This document shows positions 14,818-23,313 of a stretch of DNA of 64,000 bases, piece after piece; within the stretch, counting starts at the first letter, position 1; every line of letters begins with the position of its first letter. A model generated the notes under the pieces. It saw nothing but the letters and a program-made list of their open reading frames with translations, made no database searches and was not told where the DNA came from. Source of the stretch: Phycisphaerae bacterium. Lineage in GTDB: Bacteria; Planctomycetota; Phycisphaerae; UBA1845. The DNA is taken from positions 1 through 64,000 of the forward strand of contig JAGFJJ010000031.1 of the NCBI GenBank assembly GCA_024102815.1, in the 5' to 3' direction. Both the position numbers and the translations under genes were made by a program.

Positions 14818-15915
14818 CTACGCTCGGAGGGAGTACAGCCAGCGATGGGCGCGGCCAAGCGCCGCTTCCACGGCGTCCTCACCGACCATTGACCCCCCCT
14901 CGACCGCAGCCTCAGTGAGCAGAGACCCGCCCGGAACAAAGACACTCGCGAGCGCCCCCAAAAAACGAAACCGCTTCATCTTCTTCTTGACTCCAAGCTC
15001 ATGCTCCAAGACCTCAGCCAGCAATCGCCTGCCGAGTTCTGCGTCGAACTTCTCACCTCTAGCAAGAACCGCTGTGATGTCTGCCCGAAGCGATTCGACA
15101 TTCTTGTTATTCCGAATGAATCTAATAACGCCGTCAACATTTTTGGGACGTAGCTGGGGCAGCGATAGCGTAAACAGGCTCCTAGCATGGTACGCGAGCA
15201 GATGGTCCTCCTGGCTGTCCCATCTCGCGGCATAGAGGCGCTCGTAGTATGGTTGGCTATCATCCCAATCGAGAACTGCCCCTTTCGTCTTGCATCTGAA
15301 CAAGTCTTGAATCACCGTGTGGCACACCAGCGGCCTCAGAACCTCCTTAACATAGACAGCCTCCTTAGCCGTGAATGTTTTCCGTTTTGAGTTGATAATC
15401 CTCGTAATTGCCCTCACGAGCGTAGGATTGAGCGCGCCGTCGATCTTCATTGCCGCATTGACGACCGAAAAATGGTGTTCGTTTATCGTCCGCTTCTCCT
15501 GGCTTCCAAATTTCTGGAGAAAGGTCTCGCGGTCGGCCTTCAGCACGCTCCACTGAGCACGAACAGGACCAAGCCACCCTACGATGTCCTCGCACAGGCG
15601 TTCAGTCTTCTCACGAATCTTATCAATGCTCTGCTCAATAATCGCCTTGCCATCGAATGTTTCGAGTAGGCCCTCTGCCTTCAACTTCAAGATGCTTTCA
15701 ACAAGGGGCGCCAGAAAACGCAGGCGAGATCTTTGTGCTAGAAGATAATCCAGCGCTTGCTGATCAAACAAGAAGCCCGTCCCAACCAGCAATAGTGAAT
15801 AGTCCAGGTCAATGAAGTCCTGCCCTTCGACCCCGATGGGATACACGGCATGATCTGGTATGTCAGTTAGGATGTACGGATTGCCAAGTCCATACGATGA
15901 TAGCAGGTACCTCAT
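14818..15915 (-). CDS. Unknown 365-residue protein, last gene of island operon
   Basis: Starts at ATG 15913-15915 (MRYLLSSYGLGNPYILTD), two bases after the TAG of the acyltransferase gene, so the two are co-translated; the frame extends upstream inside that gene but without need. The N-terminal region DLDYSLLLVGTGFLFDQQA and a long helical middle (SIDKIREKTERLCEDIVGWL) are followed by a C-terminal hydrophobic glycine-rich segment (FLGALASVFVPGGSLLTEAA). I recognise no family. The DNA is visibly less GC-rich than the flanking host genes, which suggests recent acquisition. Confidence 0.6.
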   Translation of the reverse strand: MRYLLSSYGLGNPYILTDIPDHAVYPIGVEGQDFIDLDYSLLLVGTGFLFDQQALDYLLAQRSRLRFLAPLVESILKLKAEGLLETFDGKAIIEQSIDKIREKTERLCEDIVGWLGPVRAQWSVLKADRETFLQKFGSQEKRTINEHHFSVVNAAMKIDGALNPTLVRAITRIINSKRKTFTAKEAVYVKEVLRPLVCHTVIQDLFRCKTKGAVLDWDDSQPYYERLYAARWDSQEDHLLAYHARSLFTLSLPQLRPKNVDGVIRFIRNNKNVESLRADITAVLARGEKFDAELGRRLLAEVLEHELGVKKKMKRFRFLGALASVFVPGGSLLTEAAVEGGSMVGEDAVEAALGRAHRWLYSLRA

Positions 15916-15917
15916 GG

Positions 15918-16550
15918 CTATTGATCCGTCAGGAATAAAGGATTCTGAGCAAGCTTTCCTCGCCATTGCGAGTAATGGACGATCTTGTTCACGCCGTACG
16001 CGATGTGGTACGGCAGCAGCGTACATGTTAAGGTGGCGCCGGCACACACATAGGCATGTGGGCCCACCTCGATTCCGCCGATCACCAGGGCATCATGTCC
16101 AATGAATGATCGTCGTCGAATGACCGGGCTTGGCTCTGGCTCCTCTCGGTCGTCCCATGGCGATCGTGAATCCCAATGCGTATGGATGAGCTTGCCAAAA
16201 GAGGTGCAGTCGTCTTCGACGACGGTACGCTCAGAAACCGAGCCGCCGATGACACATCGCTTGCCAACGACGGCCTGCATCCCAATCGTGCCTCGATACA
16301 GGACCAGCGAATCCTCGCCGAGCTGCGCCAGGGGTTCAATCCGACAGTATGCATCGACAACGCACCCGCTACCCAGAAGTGCACCGCAACCGATCACCGC
16401 GAAGGGCCCGACATAAACGAACTCAGGCAGTGCGACCGGACGGTTGAATTCGGCTTCAGTCTCGCACCAGGGCCGGGCCCCCTGCAAGAACCTCGGGGAG
16501 CAATCGAGAATCGCCGTGCTATCGACGTACTTGGCCCGCGCTGGCGTCAT
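15918..16550 (-). CDS. Hexapeptide-repeat (left-handed beta-helix) acyltransferase
   Basis: A 210-residue protein with LbetaH repeats along most of its length: VYVGPFAVIGCGALLGSGCV, RIEPLAQLGEDSLVLY, IGMQAVVGKRCVIGGSV, then a loop with HTHWD and RRRSFIGHDALVIGGIEVGP and AYVCAGATLTC. Such enzymes transfer acetyl or other acyl groups to sugars or nucleotide sugars. The two His in LIHTHW could be catalytic. Its ATG overlaps the hydrolase stop by four bases. In an operon with a glycosyltransferase and a hydrolase it may decorate a glycan or small glycoconjugate. Confidence 0.75.
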   Translation of the reverse strand: MTPARAKYVDSTAILDCSPRFLQGARPWCETEAEFNRPVALPEFVYVGPFAVIGCGALLGSGCVVDAYCRIEPLAQLGEDSLVLYRGTIGMQAVVGKRCVIGGSVSERTVVEDDCTSFGKLIHTHWDSRSPWDDREEPEPSPVIRRRSFIGHDALVIGGIEVGPHAYVCAGATLTCTLLPYHIAYGVNKIVHYSQWRGKLAQNPLFLTDQ

Positions 16551-17362
16551 CGTAGTGTCTTCCGAAGAATCGCGCGCAGATTCTGCTGGCTGCGCTCGCT
16601 CTCTCCCGTGTCATCATTATGGTCCATGAACCCGTGGTCCATTCCCGGCACAATTGTGAGATCAATGCTAGCATATCGTGCCGCTAGGTCGCGGGACAGC
16701 TCGTGGGGCACCATCGAATCGGCCTCACCATGAAGGATGGCCGTGTGACTCGCGATGGCGGCCAGTTGGTGAACGAGGTCGCACATGGCGAACTCGATTG
16801 CATTGCGCCAATTCAGCGCTGCGCGATCGGACACTGGGACAGTCGCCCCATCAAGAACGGCGTCCCGATAGAAATCTTTGTACCTTGCAGTGCGCAGCGG
16901 ATGAGTGGGTTCTATGTACAGTTCACGGTAACTGATCGCCGGGGCCAGCAGAGTGACGTTCCGCAGCGCGCTTTGAAAAAAGCTGGCCGCCATGATGGCG
17001 GGGCCCGCTCCAAAACTCGTCCCGAACACGTGCAGTCCAGAGTTGCCAATCTCCTCGAGGAGGAACTCAGCCGCTACAATCGCATCTAAAGCGCAGTTCC
17101 CTAATGTGAAGTGAGTCGCGTTCGCCTTACTGTCGCCGTGCGCTGGGAAATCAAATCGGAGCACGTCGAATCCTGCTTCCGTAAGCTTGGGTGACATCGT
17201 GCGATAGAAGCCAAGATACTCATCTTTATCTACGCCAAGGCCGTGGAGCAACAGAAAACCACCTGTCCGCGGTTGTCGACGCGACCGCTCAAGAATATAG
17301 GGAATTGTGTGGCCACCCGGTGAGGGCAGCTCGCCCGTGCTACGTTGCGAGTCGATGCTCAT
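16547..17362 (-). CDS. Alpha/beta-hydrolase family protein
   Basis: A 271-residue protein with the alpha/beta hydrolase pattern: LLLHGLGVDKDEY oxyanion region near 40, nucleophile elbow FGTSFGAGP near 115, acid in LHGEADSMVPHE near 215 and His in VPGMDHGF near 243. Substrate is not predictable; family members of this shape include esterases, thioesterases and lipases. No signal peptide, so cytoplasmic. It overlaps the glycosyltransferase 3' end by 23 bases and the acyltransferase start by four, marking one tight operon. Confidence 0.85.
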   Translation of the reverse strand: MSIDSQRSTGELPSPGGHTIPYILERSRRQPRTGGFLLLHGLGVDKDEYLGFYRTMSPKLTEAGFDVLRFDFPAHGDSKANATHFTLGNCALDAIVAAEFLLEEIGNSGLHVFGTSFGAGPAIMAASFFQSALRNVTLLAPAISYRELYIEPTHPLRTARYKDFYRDAVLDGATVPVSDRAALNWRNAIEFAMCDLVHQLAAIASHTAILHGEADSMVPHELSRDLAARYASIDLTIVPGMDHGFMDHNDDTGESERSQQNLRAILRKTLR

Positions 17363-18362
17363 AGTGCTCTAAAACCTCACGTTCAAAGCGCGCTGCAAAG
17401 GTGCGGAGGTCATCCGAGGATACCTCAGCCAATGCAGCAAGCGCAGCCTCGACGGTGTCTTTGTGGCCAGGACATCGAAGAAGCTCGTGAACCCAAGCGC
17501 GATACTCTTCGATGTAACCTACAACAAAATCTCTGTCCTGAAGTAGGGATAGATCAGCGCAGCTATTCTTCGGGTGAAATAGCATGGATACGATCAACTC
17601 GCCGAATTGTTCCATTTGCACGAGCGCCGCTCGCCCTTCCCGCGGAGCGAGCTGCACTACATTCTGCAGCGGAGTCACCACTGCGCCACCGTACTTAATC
17701 GATGACCAGAAGAATAGCCAGTCCTCGTTGTATATGTAAGGAAAGACCCCGAGCCGCGGGCTAACCCTAAGAATCACAGCATTGCCGCTAATTGACACAT
17801 GTGGCGGCGCGCCGGTCATTGCGTAATACAGGCGGTCCAGTGTCGAGACGTCGGGGTGATTCAGGGAATAGGTGCAGGCGATATCGGTGCCGTTGCGAAG
17901 CAGGTGTACCGCTGAGGGGATCAAGGACTGCCGGAAAACAATGTCATCATCAATGAGGAGGATCATGCTGTAACCAGCGCGTGTGGCGTGCTCCAAAGCG
18001 TACATACGCTTCGAAGGCAGATCGAACTGTTGGTTCCACCGAAGCGTCGGGTTTCTAGAAGAGGGCCGGTTCAGCAGTTGATCATGAAGGTCAGATCGAA
18101 ATAGAATAAACTCCACGCCCGGAAAGCGAGCATCCCGTGCGGCTAGGCAAGGTACCGTGTGGAGGACGACCACGTGATTGGCGCAACGCGAAATACGGGC
18201 GAGCTGCGTCGGAATGTGAGGGCTGTCACCGAGGGTTACAAGGTAGGCGCAGTCCACCTTTTCTTGGCCGTCGCGTGCCAGATGCGTATAGTGCGAAATC
18301 CGAAGAATGCTGTCACGGACGACTCCTTTCAACGCTGATTCTCCGTCCTGTCCAGAAGGCAC
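17340..18362 (-). CDS. GT-A-type glycosyltransferase-like protein
   Basis: A 340-residue protein. Features of a GT-A fold are seen: AYLVTLGDSPHIPTQLARI at the start, MILLIDDDIVFRQSLIP (a DDD metal/nucleotide-sugar site near 145), a middle ISGNAVILRVSPRLG, and YNEDWLFFWSSIKYGG (a catalytic-type ED motif near 222). No membrane segments. It heads the four-gene operon. The GTG start at 18360-18362 is weak: no good ribosome site precedes it, and an AAAGGAG lies about 35 bases inside without an in-frame standard start. Exact donor and acceptor are unknown. Confidence 0.7.
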   Translation of the reverse strand: MPSGQDGESALKGVVRDSILRISHYTHLARDGQEKVDCAYLVTLGDSPHIPTQLARISRCANHVVVLHTVPCLAARDARFPGVEFILFRSDLHDQLLNRPSSRNPTLRWNQQFDLPSKRMYALEHATRAGYSMILLIDDDIVFRQSLIPSAVHLLRNGTDIACTYSLNHPDVSTLDRLYYAMTGAPPHVSISGNAVILRVSPRLGVFPYIYNEDWLFFWSSIKYGGAVVTPLQNVVQLAPREGRAALVQMEQFGELIVSMLFHPKNSCADLSLLQDRDFVVGYIEEYRAWVHELLRCPGHKDTVEAALAALAEVSSDDLRTFAARFEREVLEHYEHRLAT

Positions 18363-18733
18363 GCCGTTGAGATCTGCCGAAAGGCTGGCCCCGCTTCATC
18401 GGTGCCGACGGCCCAAGCCCTCACGCGATTACCGCTGCGAGTACGTGCCGCGCGTTCGACGGGCTGGAATCGAGCGCGTCGAGAGCGAGCGGCGGAATCG
18501 AACGCGATTGGCGATTGAGTTGTCCGCTGCACGTCCATGACGGCGATATTCTAACCAAGCTTCGGCCAGATGCTGATTATCGACGGCCTCGCTCTTTGGA
18601 ACGCGGCCGACCGGGGGCGGTTCGCTGCGCGACGAGGCCGGAATCTGGATACCGGTCAGCTCAGTGGCACAGCGGTGCCCGCGTTGAACGCTCCTCGGTG
18701 GCGCTTCACCGCCGCGGCGTGCGTCGGGACGTC

Positions 18734-18780
18734 GCTGTAAACTGCATGGTGCGCTGTAAACAGCACGGTCGGCTGTTAAC
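18734..18780. repeat. Three GCTGTWAAC repeats with 19-bp period
   Basis: GCTGTAAAC at 18734-18742 and 18753-18761, GCTGTTAAC at 18772-18780, spaced exactly 19 bases start to start. The middle copy is part of a quasi-palindrome, GTGCGCTGTAAACAGCAC. The last copy, as CGGCTGTTAAC, matches 11 bases of the tRNA-Asn anticodon arm. An operator or a recombination site is possible; neither is shown. Confidence 0.5.
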
Positions 18781-18922
18781 GAGAGAAACGGAGAGCGTGG
18801 GGACCGAAAAGACGCCTCGAACGGCCCGCGAGCCGCGAAGCGGTCCGAAACGCCACTCTCTCACCGCCCGGCCCGCTGCGACCACATCTGTAAATCCTTG
18901 CGAATCCTCGCGTTAAAACGAA

Positions 18923-18952
18923 CGACCCCGGCCGCTCTCTGGCCCGGGGTCG
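18923..18952 (-). terminator. Terminator behind tRNA-Asn
   Basis: CGACCCCGG (18923-18931) pairs perfectly with CCGGGGTCG (18944-18952). Read leftward, the direction of the tRNA, the hairpin is followed by TTCGTTTTAA. Confidence 0.6.
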
Positions 18953-18995
18953 GGTGTCAACTCGTCGGTCGCCAGACTCGCTACTAATCGGTGAC

Positions 18996-19067
18996 CTCCC
19001 CGAGTAGGGCTCGAACCTACAACCTAGCGGTTAACAGCCGCTCGCTCTACCATTGAGCTATCGGGGA
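18996..19067 (-). tRNA. tRNA-Asn(GUU)
   Basis: A full cloverleaf on the minus strand: acceptor TCCCCGA/TCGGGGA, D-arm GCTC/GAGC, anticodon arm AGCGG/CCGCT with loop CTGTTAA giving anticodon GUU, variable loop AGGTT, T-arm GTAGG/CCTAC with loop TTCGAGC, discriminator G. CCA is not encoded. A promoter lies 42 bases upstream and a hairpin terminator downstream, so it is a single-gene unit. Confidence 0.96.
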
Positions 19068-19108
19068 TTCGTGCCATCCGGAAAGGACGGCCGCAAAACG
19101 TGCAACGT

Positions 19109-19136
19109 AATCTATCGTGCGGACCCGTCAAGTCAA
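19109..19136 (-). promoter_or_regulatory. Promoter of tRNA-Asn
   Basis: On the minus strand TTGACT (19136-19131), 16-base spacer, TAGATT (19114-19109), pointing at the tRNA. Confidence 0.5.
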
Positions 19137-19326
19137 GCTAAGTCCATGGCGGGACGCCATGGATCCCGCCGCCACACCTTCGGCAGGAGGATTACGCGGC
19201 GGAACATCCCTCGATCCGGCGATATGTTTCCGGACCCTGCCCGTGCCACGCGATCGTTCGAGTTGAGATCAGTCCGCTTCGGCCGGCCGGACGAACGCTG
19301 ATTTCGATCGCGATCGTAGGCGGGCC

Positions 19327-19860
19327 TCAGACCAGCAGATCCCCACCGTTTTCACCGGCCTTCGTATCGAGGCTGCGTCGCACGAGCCCCAAGCCGTACA
19401 GGCAATACTCGAAGTCGTCACTGAGGCTGCGGAATAGCGACGGCGGCGGCGCCTCGCCTTCTCCAATCAGTTCGGAAACGATGGCATAGGATCGCTTCCC
19501 GCGCGAAACGTACTCCAGCAGTAGGTCGGACGGATCCGCGCTGCGCCGGAGGTGCTCCGGGTACAGTCCCGCCCAGAATAGGGCGAAGTCACCGATGCAG
19601 CGATACAGCACCCGGTCCCGCTCCGACTGCGATTCCGCCGCCGACTCCGACTGAATGGCCAGCATGGCAGCGATCTGCTCCAGCCGCTTGGTTTGCGCCT
19701 GCCGGATCGTCTTCAGTCGATCGATGTGCATGAAGTCCAGCAGCAGCTCGACCAGGTAGTCGGTAAGCTGCGGGTCGCATAACCCCACACGCGTGAAGAA
19801 AACGTCTTCAACGACGCCAGAGAAATGCCGGCGCAGAGGATGGTTCGGACTCAGCTCCAT
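19327..19860 (-). CDS. Conserved hypothetical helical protein
   Basis: A 177-residue, mostly alpha-helical protein starting MELSPNHPLRRHFSGVVED; ATG 19858-19860 chosen because residues before it in the longer frame are Arg/Pro-rich and unlike a protein. Segments DPQLTDYLVELLLDFMH, GDFALFWAGLYPEHLRR and YAIVSELIGEGEAP are well formed. No membrane segment or signal peptide. I recognise no named family. It lies downstream of the RNase Z-like gene on the same strand, with 286 bases between. Confidence 0.65.
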   Translation of the reverse strand: MELSPNHPLRRHFSGVVEDVFFTRVGLCDPQLTDYLVELLLDFMHIDRLKTIRQAQTKRLEQIAAMLAIQSESAAESQSERDRVLYRCIGDFALFWAGLYPEHLRRSADPSDLLLEYVSRGKRSYAIVSELIGEGEAPPPSLFRSLSDDFEYCLYGLGLVRRSLDTKAGENGGDLLV

Positions 19861-20146
19861 CGTGGCCACTCCGGCACCTGCTTGCACGACTCCTGCGAGA
19901 AAGTATCTCGCGGGCGGGGCGCGCAGACAGCCGCCAAACTCCGATACCTTTGACCCGGTTAATCGTAGGATTGCCCACAAGGCGGGGCAAACAAGGTTCA
20001 AAGAGGTTCTCTGCGATATGGGGGCCGAACGGCCCGGATTTGTTTGATCCGCCGTCCGATAGCTTGATGGTCCGCTTCGTCTTGAGGATGCCAGGAAGGT
20101 CAGCTCAAATCGCTGGATCCACGCGATTTTGTTCGCGACTCCTTCA

Positions 20147-21052
20147 TCACGTGGACTCCGCCTCCCGCTTCTCTGAAGGCTCATGCGGCGGACGGCCTTC
20201 TCGACCCCTCGGCCTCGGCGGGCGCTCCATCAGCAGCGTGATCCGCGCGAAGTCCTCGGGTTTGAGCATCTTCTCCAGCATGCGCTTGGCAACCCGAAGA
20301 TCCGTTCGTCGCGAGAAATGGGTCAACAGAATTTTTGCCGTCGGCGCGGCTTCCATGACCCGCGGCATATCGTCGATGTGAATGTGCCGACCCGCGCGTG
20401 CCCGCGATCGATGGTCGGGCTCGAAGAACGTACATTCGATTGCCAGAACCTGGCTGTCGCGCACGAAGGGATGCTCCAGAAACCGACCCCACGCCGTGTC
20501 GCCCGTGTACGTGATTAACGCGTACTCGACCTGCTGCTCGATCTCCACTCCCTTCTTCTTCAGCGCCACAATTTCGGGTCCGAGTAGCCCGTGGAACTCT
20601 GGCCGGAGCTTGTGCCGCACGTCGATCAGCGTGAATCCCAATGCTCCCCCCGCATGGTTCACCGCGAACGGCCGGACGATCAGCCCACGCCGCAATTCCA
20701 CATCTTGCATGGGCTCAACGGGAACAATTACGGCAGGGGAGGGGTGTCCCTCAATCTCCCCCCAGACATCCATCAGCCTGTTAATTGGGGAAGCCAGTCC
20801 CGCCGGCAGAATGACCCGTCCCGGCGCTGTCCCAATAAAGTTGCGCTGCGAAAAGTAATAGGCTATTCCCGCCGCATGATCCATGTGGCCATGCGAAAGG
20901 CATACGTTGTCGATCGAGATAATCTCGCGCGGAGCCCGGCCCACGTCGAAACAGACGTTCAGTTCCGGAACGGCCAGTACCGTCTCCTCACCCGCAAGAG
21001 AGAAGCCTTGGACGTTCAGTCCGCCGACGGACTTTTCCACGAGCCTGCCCAT
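20147..21052 (-). CDS. RNase Z-like metallo-beta-lactamase-fold protein
   Basis: A 301-residue MBL-fold hydrolase with the metal motif SHGHMDHAAG (HxHxDH) near residue 54, a His in FAVNHAGGALGF, Asp in YTGDTAWG and His in LLTHFSRR, the set used for two zinc ions. The order resembles tRNase Z-type enzymes, which cut tRNA 3' trailers. Because neither tRNA here encodes CCA, an RNase Z is expected in this organism, but this sequence lacks a clear exosite arm, so a related phosphodiesterase is possible. The gene diverges from nrdR. Confidence 0.75.
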   Translation of the reverse strand: MGRLVEKSVGGLNVQGFSLAGEETVLAVPELNVCFDVGRAPREIISIDNVCLSHGHMDHAAGIAYYFSQRNFIGTAPGRVILPAGLASPINRLMDVWGEIEGHPSPAVIVPVEPMQDVELRRGLIVRPFAVNHAGGALGFTLIDVRHKLRPEFHGLLGPEIVALKKKGVEIEQQVEYALITYTGDTAWGRFLEHPFVRDSQVLAIECTFFEPDHRSRARAGRHIHIDDMPRVMEAAPTAKILLTHFSRRTDLRVAKRMLEKMLKPEDFARITLLMERPPRPRGREGRPPHEPSEKREAEST

Positions 21053-21154
21053 GTCGCGGGTGATACCGTCGCACCGCCCGACCGTCCAGTAGGGGGCACG
21101 TCAGATCAAGCTGTGACGCAATCCAAACCGCCGGTGCGCCCCGGAACATTGACA

Positions 21155-21170
21155 CCCAACATATGGTGGG
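21155..21170. promoter_or_regulatory. Near-perfect palindrome upstream of nrdR
   Basis: CCCAACAT then ATGGTGGG: seven of eight positions mirror. It lies 59 bases before nrdR, in the divergent gap shared with the MBL gene. NrdR boxes are AT-centred palindromes with some similarity, so autoregulation is possible. Confidence 0.4.
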
Positions 21171-21228
21171 GTTAAGTTCGCGCCGCCGGGTGCCCTGTTA
21201 AATCACCCGTTCCCCAGCAGACTCGGCT

Positions 21229-21726
21229 ATGCTCTGCCCCTCGTGCAAGGATACCCAGAATAAGGTCATCGACTCCCGCCTTACCGAAGCGGGCGTGGCC
21301 ATCCGCCGTCGCCGGGAGTGTCTCGTATGCGGCCGGCGATTCACCACGAAGGAGCGCGTCGAGCAGGAGCTGCGCCTGATGGTGGTCAAGAGCAACGGAC
21401 AGCGCTTACCCTATCGTCGCGAGGAGATCCTCCAGAGCCTGCAATATGCCTGCTTCAAGCTCGATGTCCCCGAGGAGCAGTTGGACGCCATCGCGGATCG
21501 GGTAGAGGAGGACCTGTTCAGCTACCACGACCGTGAGGTCGATGCCGAACAGATCGGGCGTTATGTTGGCCAGCACCTCCGCCGCGTGAACCAGGTGGCC
21601 TACGTCCGCTTCGCCAGCGTCCATCGCAATTTCCGCACGGTGGAGGAATTCATCGATGAAATCCGCGACGTGCAGGAGCAGGTCAAGCAGGACGACCCCA
21701 GCCAGCAGCCGCTATTTACCGTGTAG
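21229..21726 (+). CDS. nrdR: Transcriptional repressor NrdR
   Basis: A 165-residue NrdR: N-terminal zinc ribbon MLCPSC / RRRECLVCGRRFTTKERVE, then an ATP-cone domain (LMVVKSNGQRLPYRREEIL, SLQYACFKLDV) and C-terminal AYVRFASVHRNFRTVEEFI. NrdR senses ATP/dATP and represses ribonucleotide reductase operons by binding NrdR boxes. Length and motifs are full and standard. The start ATG 21229 gives the canonical zinc-ribbon opening. The regulator's targets are not in the window, unless it binds the palindrome upstream. Confidence 0.95.
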   Translation: MLCPSCKDTQNKVIDSRLTEAGVAIRRRRECLVCGRRFTTKERVEQELRLMVVKSNGQRLPYRREEILQSLQYACFKLDVPEEQLDAIADRVEEDLFSYHDREVDAEQIGRYVGQHLRRVNQVAYVRFASVHRNFRTVEEFIDEIRDVQEQVKQDDPSQQPLFTV

Positions 21727-21834
21727 TGGTGCCACTGCAATCCGCGGCCGCAACGTTCCACCGGCGATGCGGCACTGTTCCTGAGCAGTGCTCTTCGGCT
21801 GTCATTACCTCAGCGCCGTTGTCGTCATTCGCGA

Positions 21835-22992
21835 TTGAGCCAGCAACATCGTTGTCACTTGTCCGCCGCTCCCTTCGACATCCTCTACGTCATCACCGAC
21901 CTCGAACTCGGCGGCGTGCCGCTGCATCTCCACCGGCTCTGCCGGGCGATGACCAAACGGGGATTTTGCGTAGCGGTCTGTTCGCTCGCTTCACCCGGAC
22001 CGGTCGGCAAGATGCTGGAGGAAGACGGGATCGCGGTGCACACATGTTCGGCCGCCGGCGGATGGGACTTCCGCGTCTTTGGACGACTGACCCGCCTTCT
22101 GCGCGAGCTTCGCCCAGACATCGTCCATTCGTTTCTGTTCCATGCCAACTTCGCCGCGCGACGTGCCGCCCGCCGCGCCGGGATTCCTCCCGATCGCGTG
22201 CTCTGCGAAATCCAGACGGTGGAGATCGAGCGCCGCTGGCACCTGCGGGTCGATCGCTTCAGTCACTCGGCCTGTCGATATTTCATCGGGAACTCCCCCT
22301 CGGTCATCGACCACCTGGCGGCGCAGGCCCGAATCCCGCGCGATCGCCTGCGCCTTGTTCGCGGTGGAGTCGATCCAGATCGGTTCGCCGGTGTGGTGCC
22401 GCTGGATCGTGCCGCGCTCAAGATCCCGGCCGATGCACCGATCCTGCTCTGGGTAGGCCGCCTCGATCCCGTAAAGGGCTTGTTCGATCTGCTTGATGCC
22501 TTCGCCCTGATCGCGCCTTCGCACCCTGCGCAATTATTGCTCGTCGGCGATGGCTCGTTACGCGCTCGCCTGGAACAACACGCTCGTTCGCTGCGCCTTG
22601 CTGATCGCGTGCACTTCCTTGGTTCTCGAACGGATATTCCTGAGCTGCTCGCCACGGCCGATGTCTTCGTGTTCCCTTCGCGGACCGAGGGCCTGCCCAA
22701 TGCGCTGCTCGAGGCGATGGCGACAGGTTGCGCCGTTGTGACAACGGACGTTCCGGGGTGCCGTGATCTTGTCACTGATCAAGACACGGGTTTTGTCGTT
22801 CCGCGTGGCGACGTCGCCGGGCTTGCCGAAACCATCGCGCGATTATTGCGCGACGCCGCGCTTGCCAAGCGTCTCGGACAAGCGGCACAAGCACACGTGC
22901 GCGAGCATTGGACCATCGAAACGACATGGAATGCCTACGAGGCGCTGTACCGTGAAGTGATCTCCAGTTCCGACGTTGGGCATTCCGATTAG
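21835..22992 (+). CDS. GT4-family glycosyltransferase
   Basis: A 385-residue GT-B enzyme: N-terminal acceptor half with ILYVITDLELGGVPLHLHRL (the usual GG after the first strand), hinge RLVRGGVDPDRF, then a GT4 donor half with ILLWVGRLDPVKGLFDLLDA, LLLVGDGSLRARLEQ and FVFPSRTEGLPNALLEAMA (the E-x7-E site). It likely transfers a sugar from a nucleotide donor in envelope glycan synthesis. The best start is TTG 21835; no better ATG or GTG precedes the first strand. A 16-base hairpin follows the stop at once. Confidence 0.85.
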   Translation: MSQQHRCHLSAAPFDILYVITDLELGGVPLHLHRLCRAMTKRGFCVAVCSLASPGPVGKMLEEDGIAVHTCSAAGGWDFRVFGRLTRLLRELRPDIVHSFLFHANFAARRAARRAGIPPDRVLCEIQTVEIERRWHLRVDRFSHSACRYFIGNSPSVIDHLAAQARIPRDRLRLVRGGVDPDRFAGVVPLDRAALKIPADAPILLWVGRLDPVKGLFDLLDAFALIAPSHPAQLLLVGDGSLRARLEQHARSLRLADRVHFLGSRTDIPELLATADVFVFPSRTEGLPNALLEAMATGCAVVTTDVPGCRDLVTDQDTGFVVPRGDVAGLAETIARLLRDAALAKRLGQAAQAHVREHWTIETTWNAYEALYREVISSSDVGHSD

Positions 22993-23010
22993 TGTCACGC
23001 CTGTGACACT
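22991..23010. terminator. Perfect 8-bp hairpin at the end of the GT4 gene
   Basis: AGTGTCAC (22991-22998), four-base loop, GTGACACT (23003-23010), starting within the stop codon. No T-run follows, so it may be a weak terminator, an mRNA end-stabiliser or an operator. Confidence 0.45.
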
Positions 23011-23313
23011 TCCTGCCCGTCCTTCCCGGCGCGCTTTTTGCGCGACGTCGCCGTCTCCGATGTTGAATCCCCTTGGGCAACCTTGCAGACTCGCGAACGC
23101 CACCGCGCAATTCTTGCGCCGGGGGTTTCTCCTGTAAGACGATTGGTTGGGTTAGCCGATCGTCCGCCCCCCAGATCTTGATGATTCGTTACGGTCGCGC
23201 CGTCGGGCCTGTGATTTGTTTTCCTGAACATTTTTTCATTGACGGTTGCCCTTGTAGTGGTTAAATATGGGCCACTTTCCCACGCAGTGGAAAGAAGCGG
23301 GTGGCGGAGATCG
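22993..23313. other. Intergenic region before the dcw cluster
   Basis: No gene seen. It contains the AGTGTCAC hairpin, a GC hairpin with a T-loop near 23029-23047, the mraZ promoter at 23239-23266 and, just after it, GGGCCACTTTCCCACGC, whose complement carries GTGGGAAAGTGG and may be an MraZ-binding site. Confidence 0.5.
23239..23266 (+). promoter_or_regulatory. Promoter of the dcw cluster (mraZ)
   Basis: TTGACG 23239-23244, 16-base spacer, TTAAAT 23261-23266. Predicted start near 23273 gives a 40-base leader to mraZ ATG 23314. Confidence 0.45.

Larger units (their letters stand above)
18363..18995. other. Largely non-coding junction between island operon and tRNA-Asn
   Basis: No frame here has a convincing start, ribosome site or recognisable domain; the longest plus-strand frame (18515-18916) is Arg/Pro-rich like a GC-driven shadow. 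The stretch holds a 19-bp-period repeat at 18734-18780 and the terminator hairpin behind tRNA-Asn at 18923-18952. Confidence 0.5.

Noticed and set aside
18515-18916. A 133-codon plus-strand frame before tRNA-Asn
   Set aside because: Arg/Ser/Pro-rich, no ribosome site, no domain.
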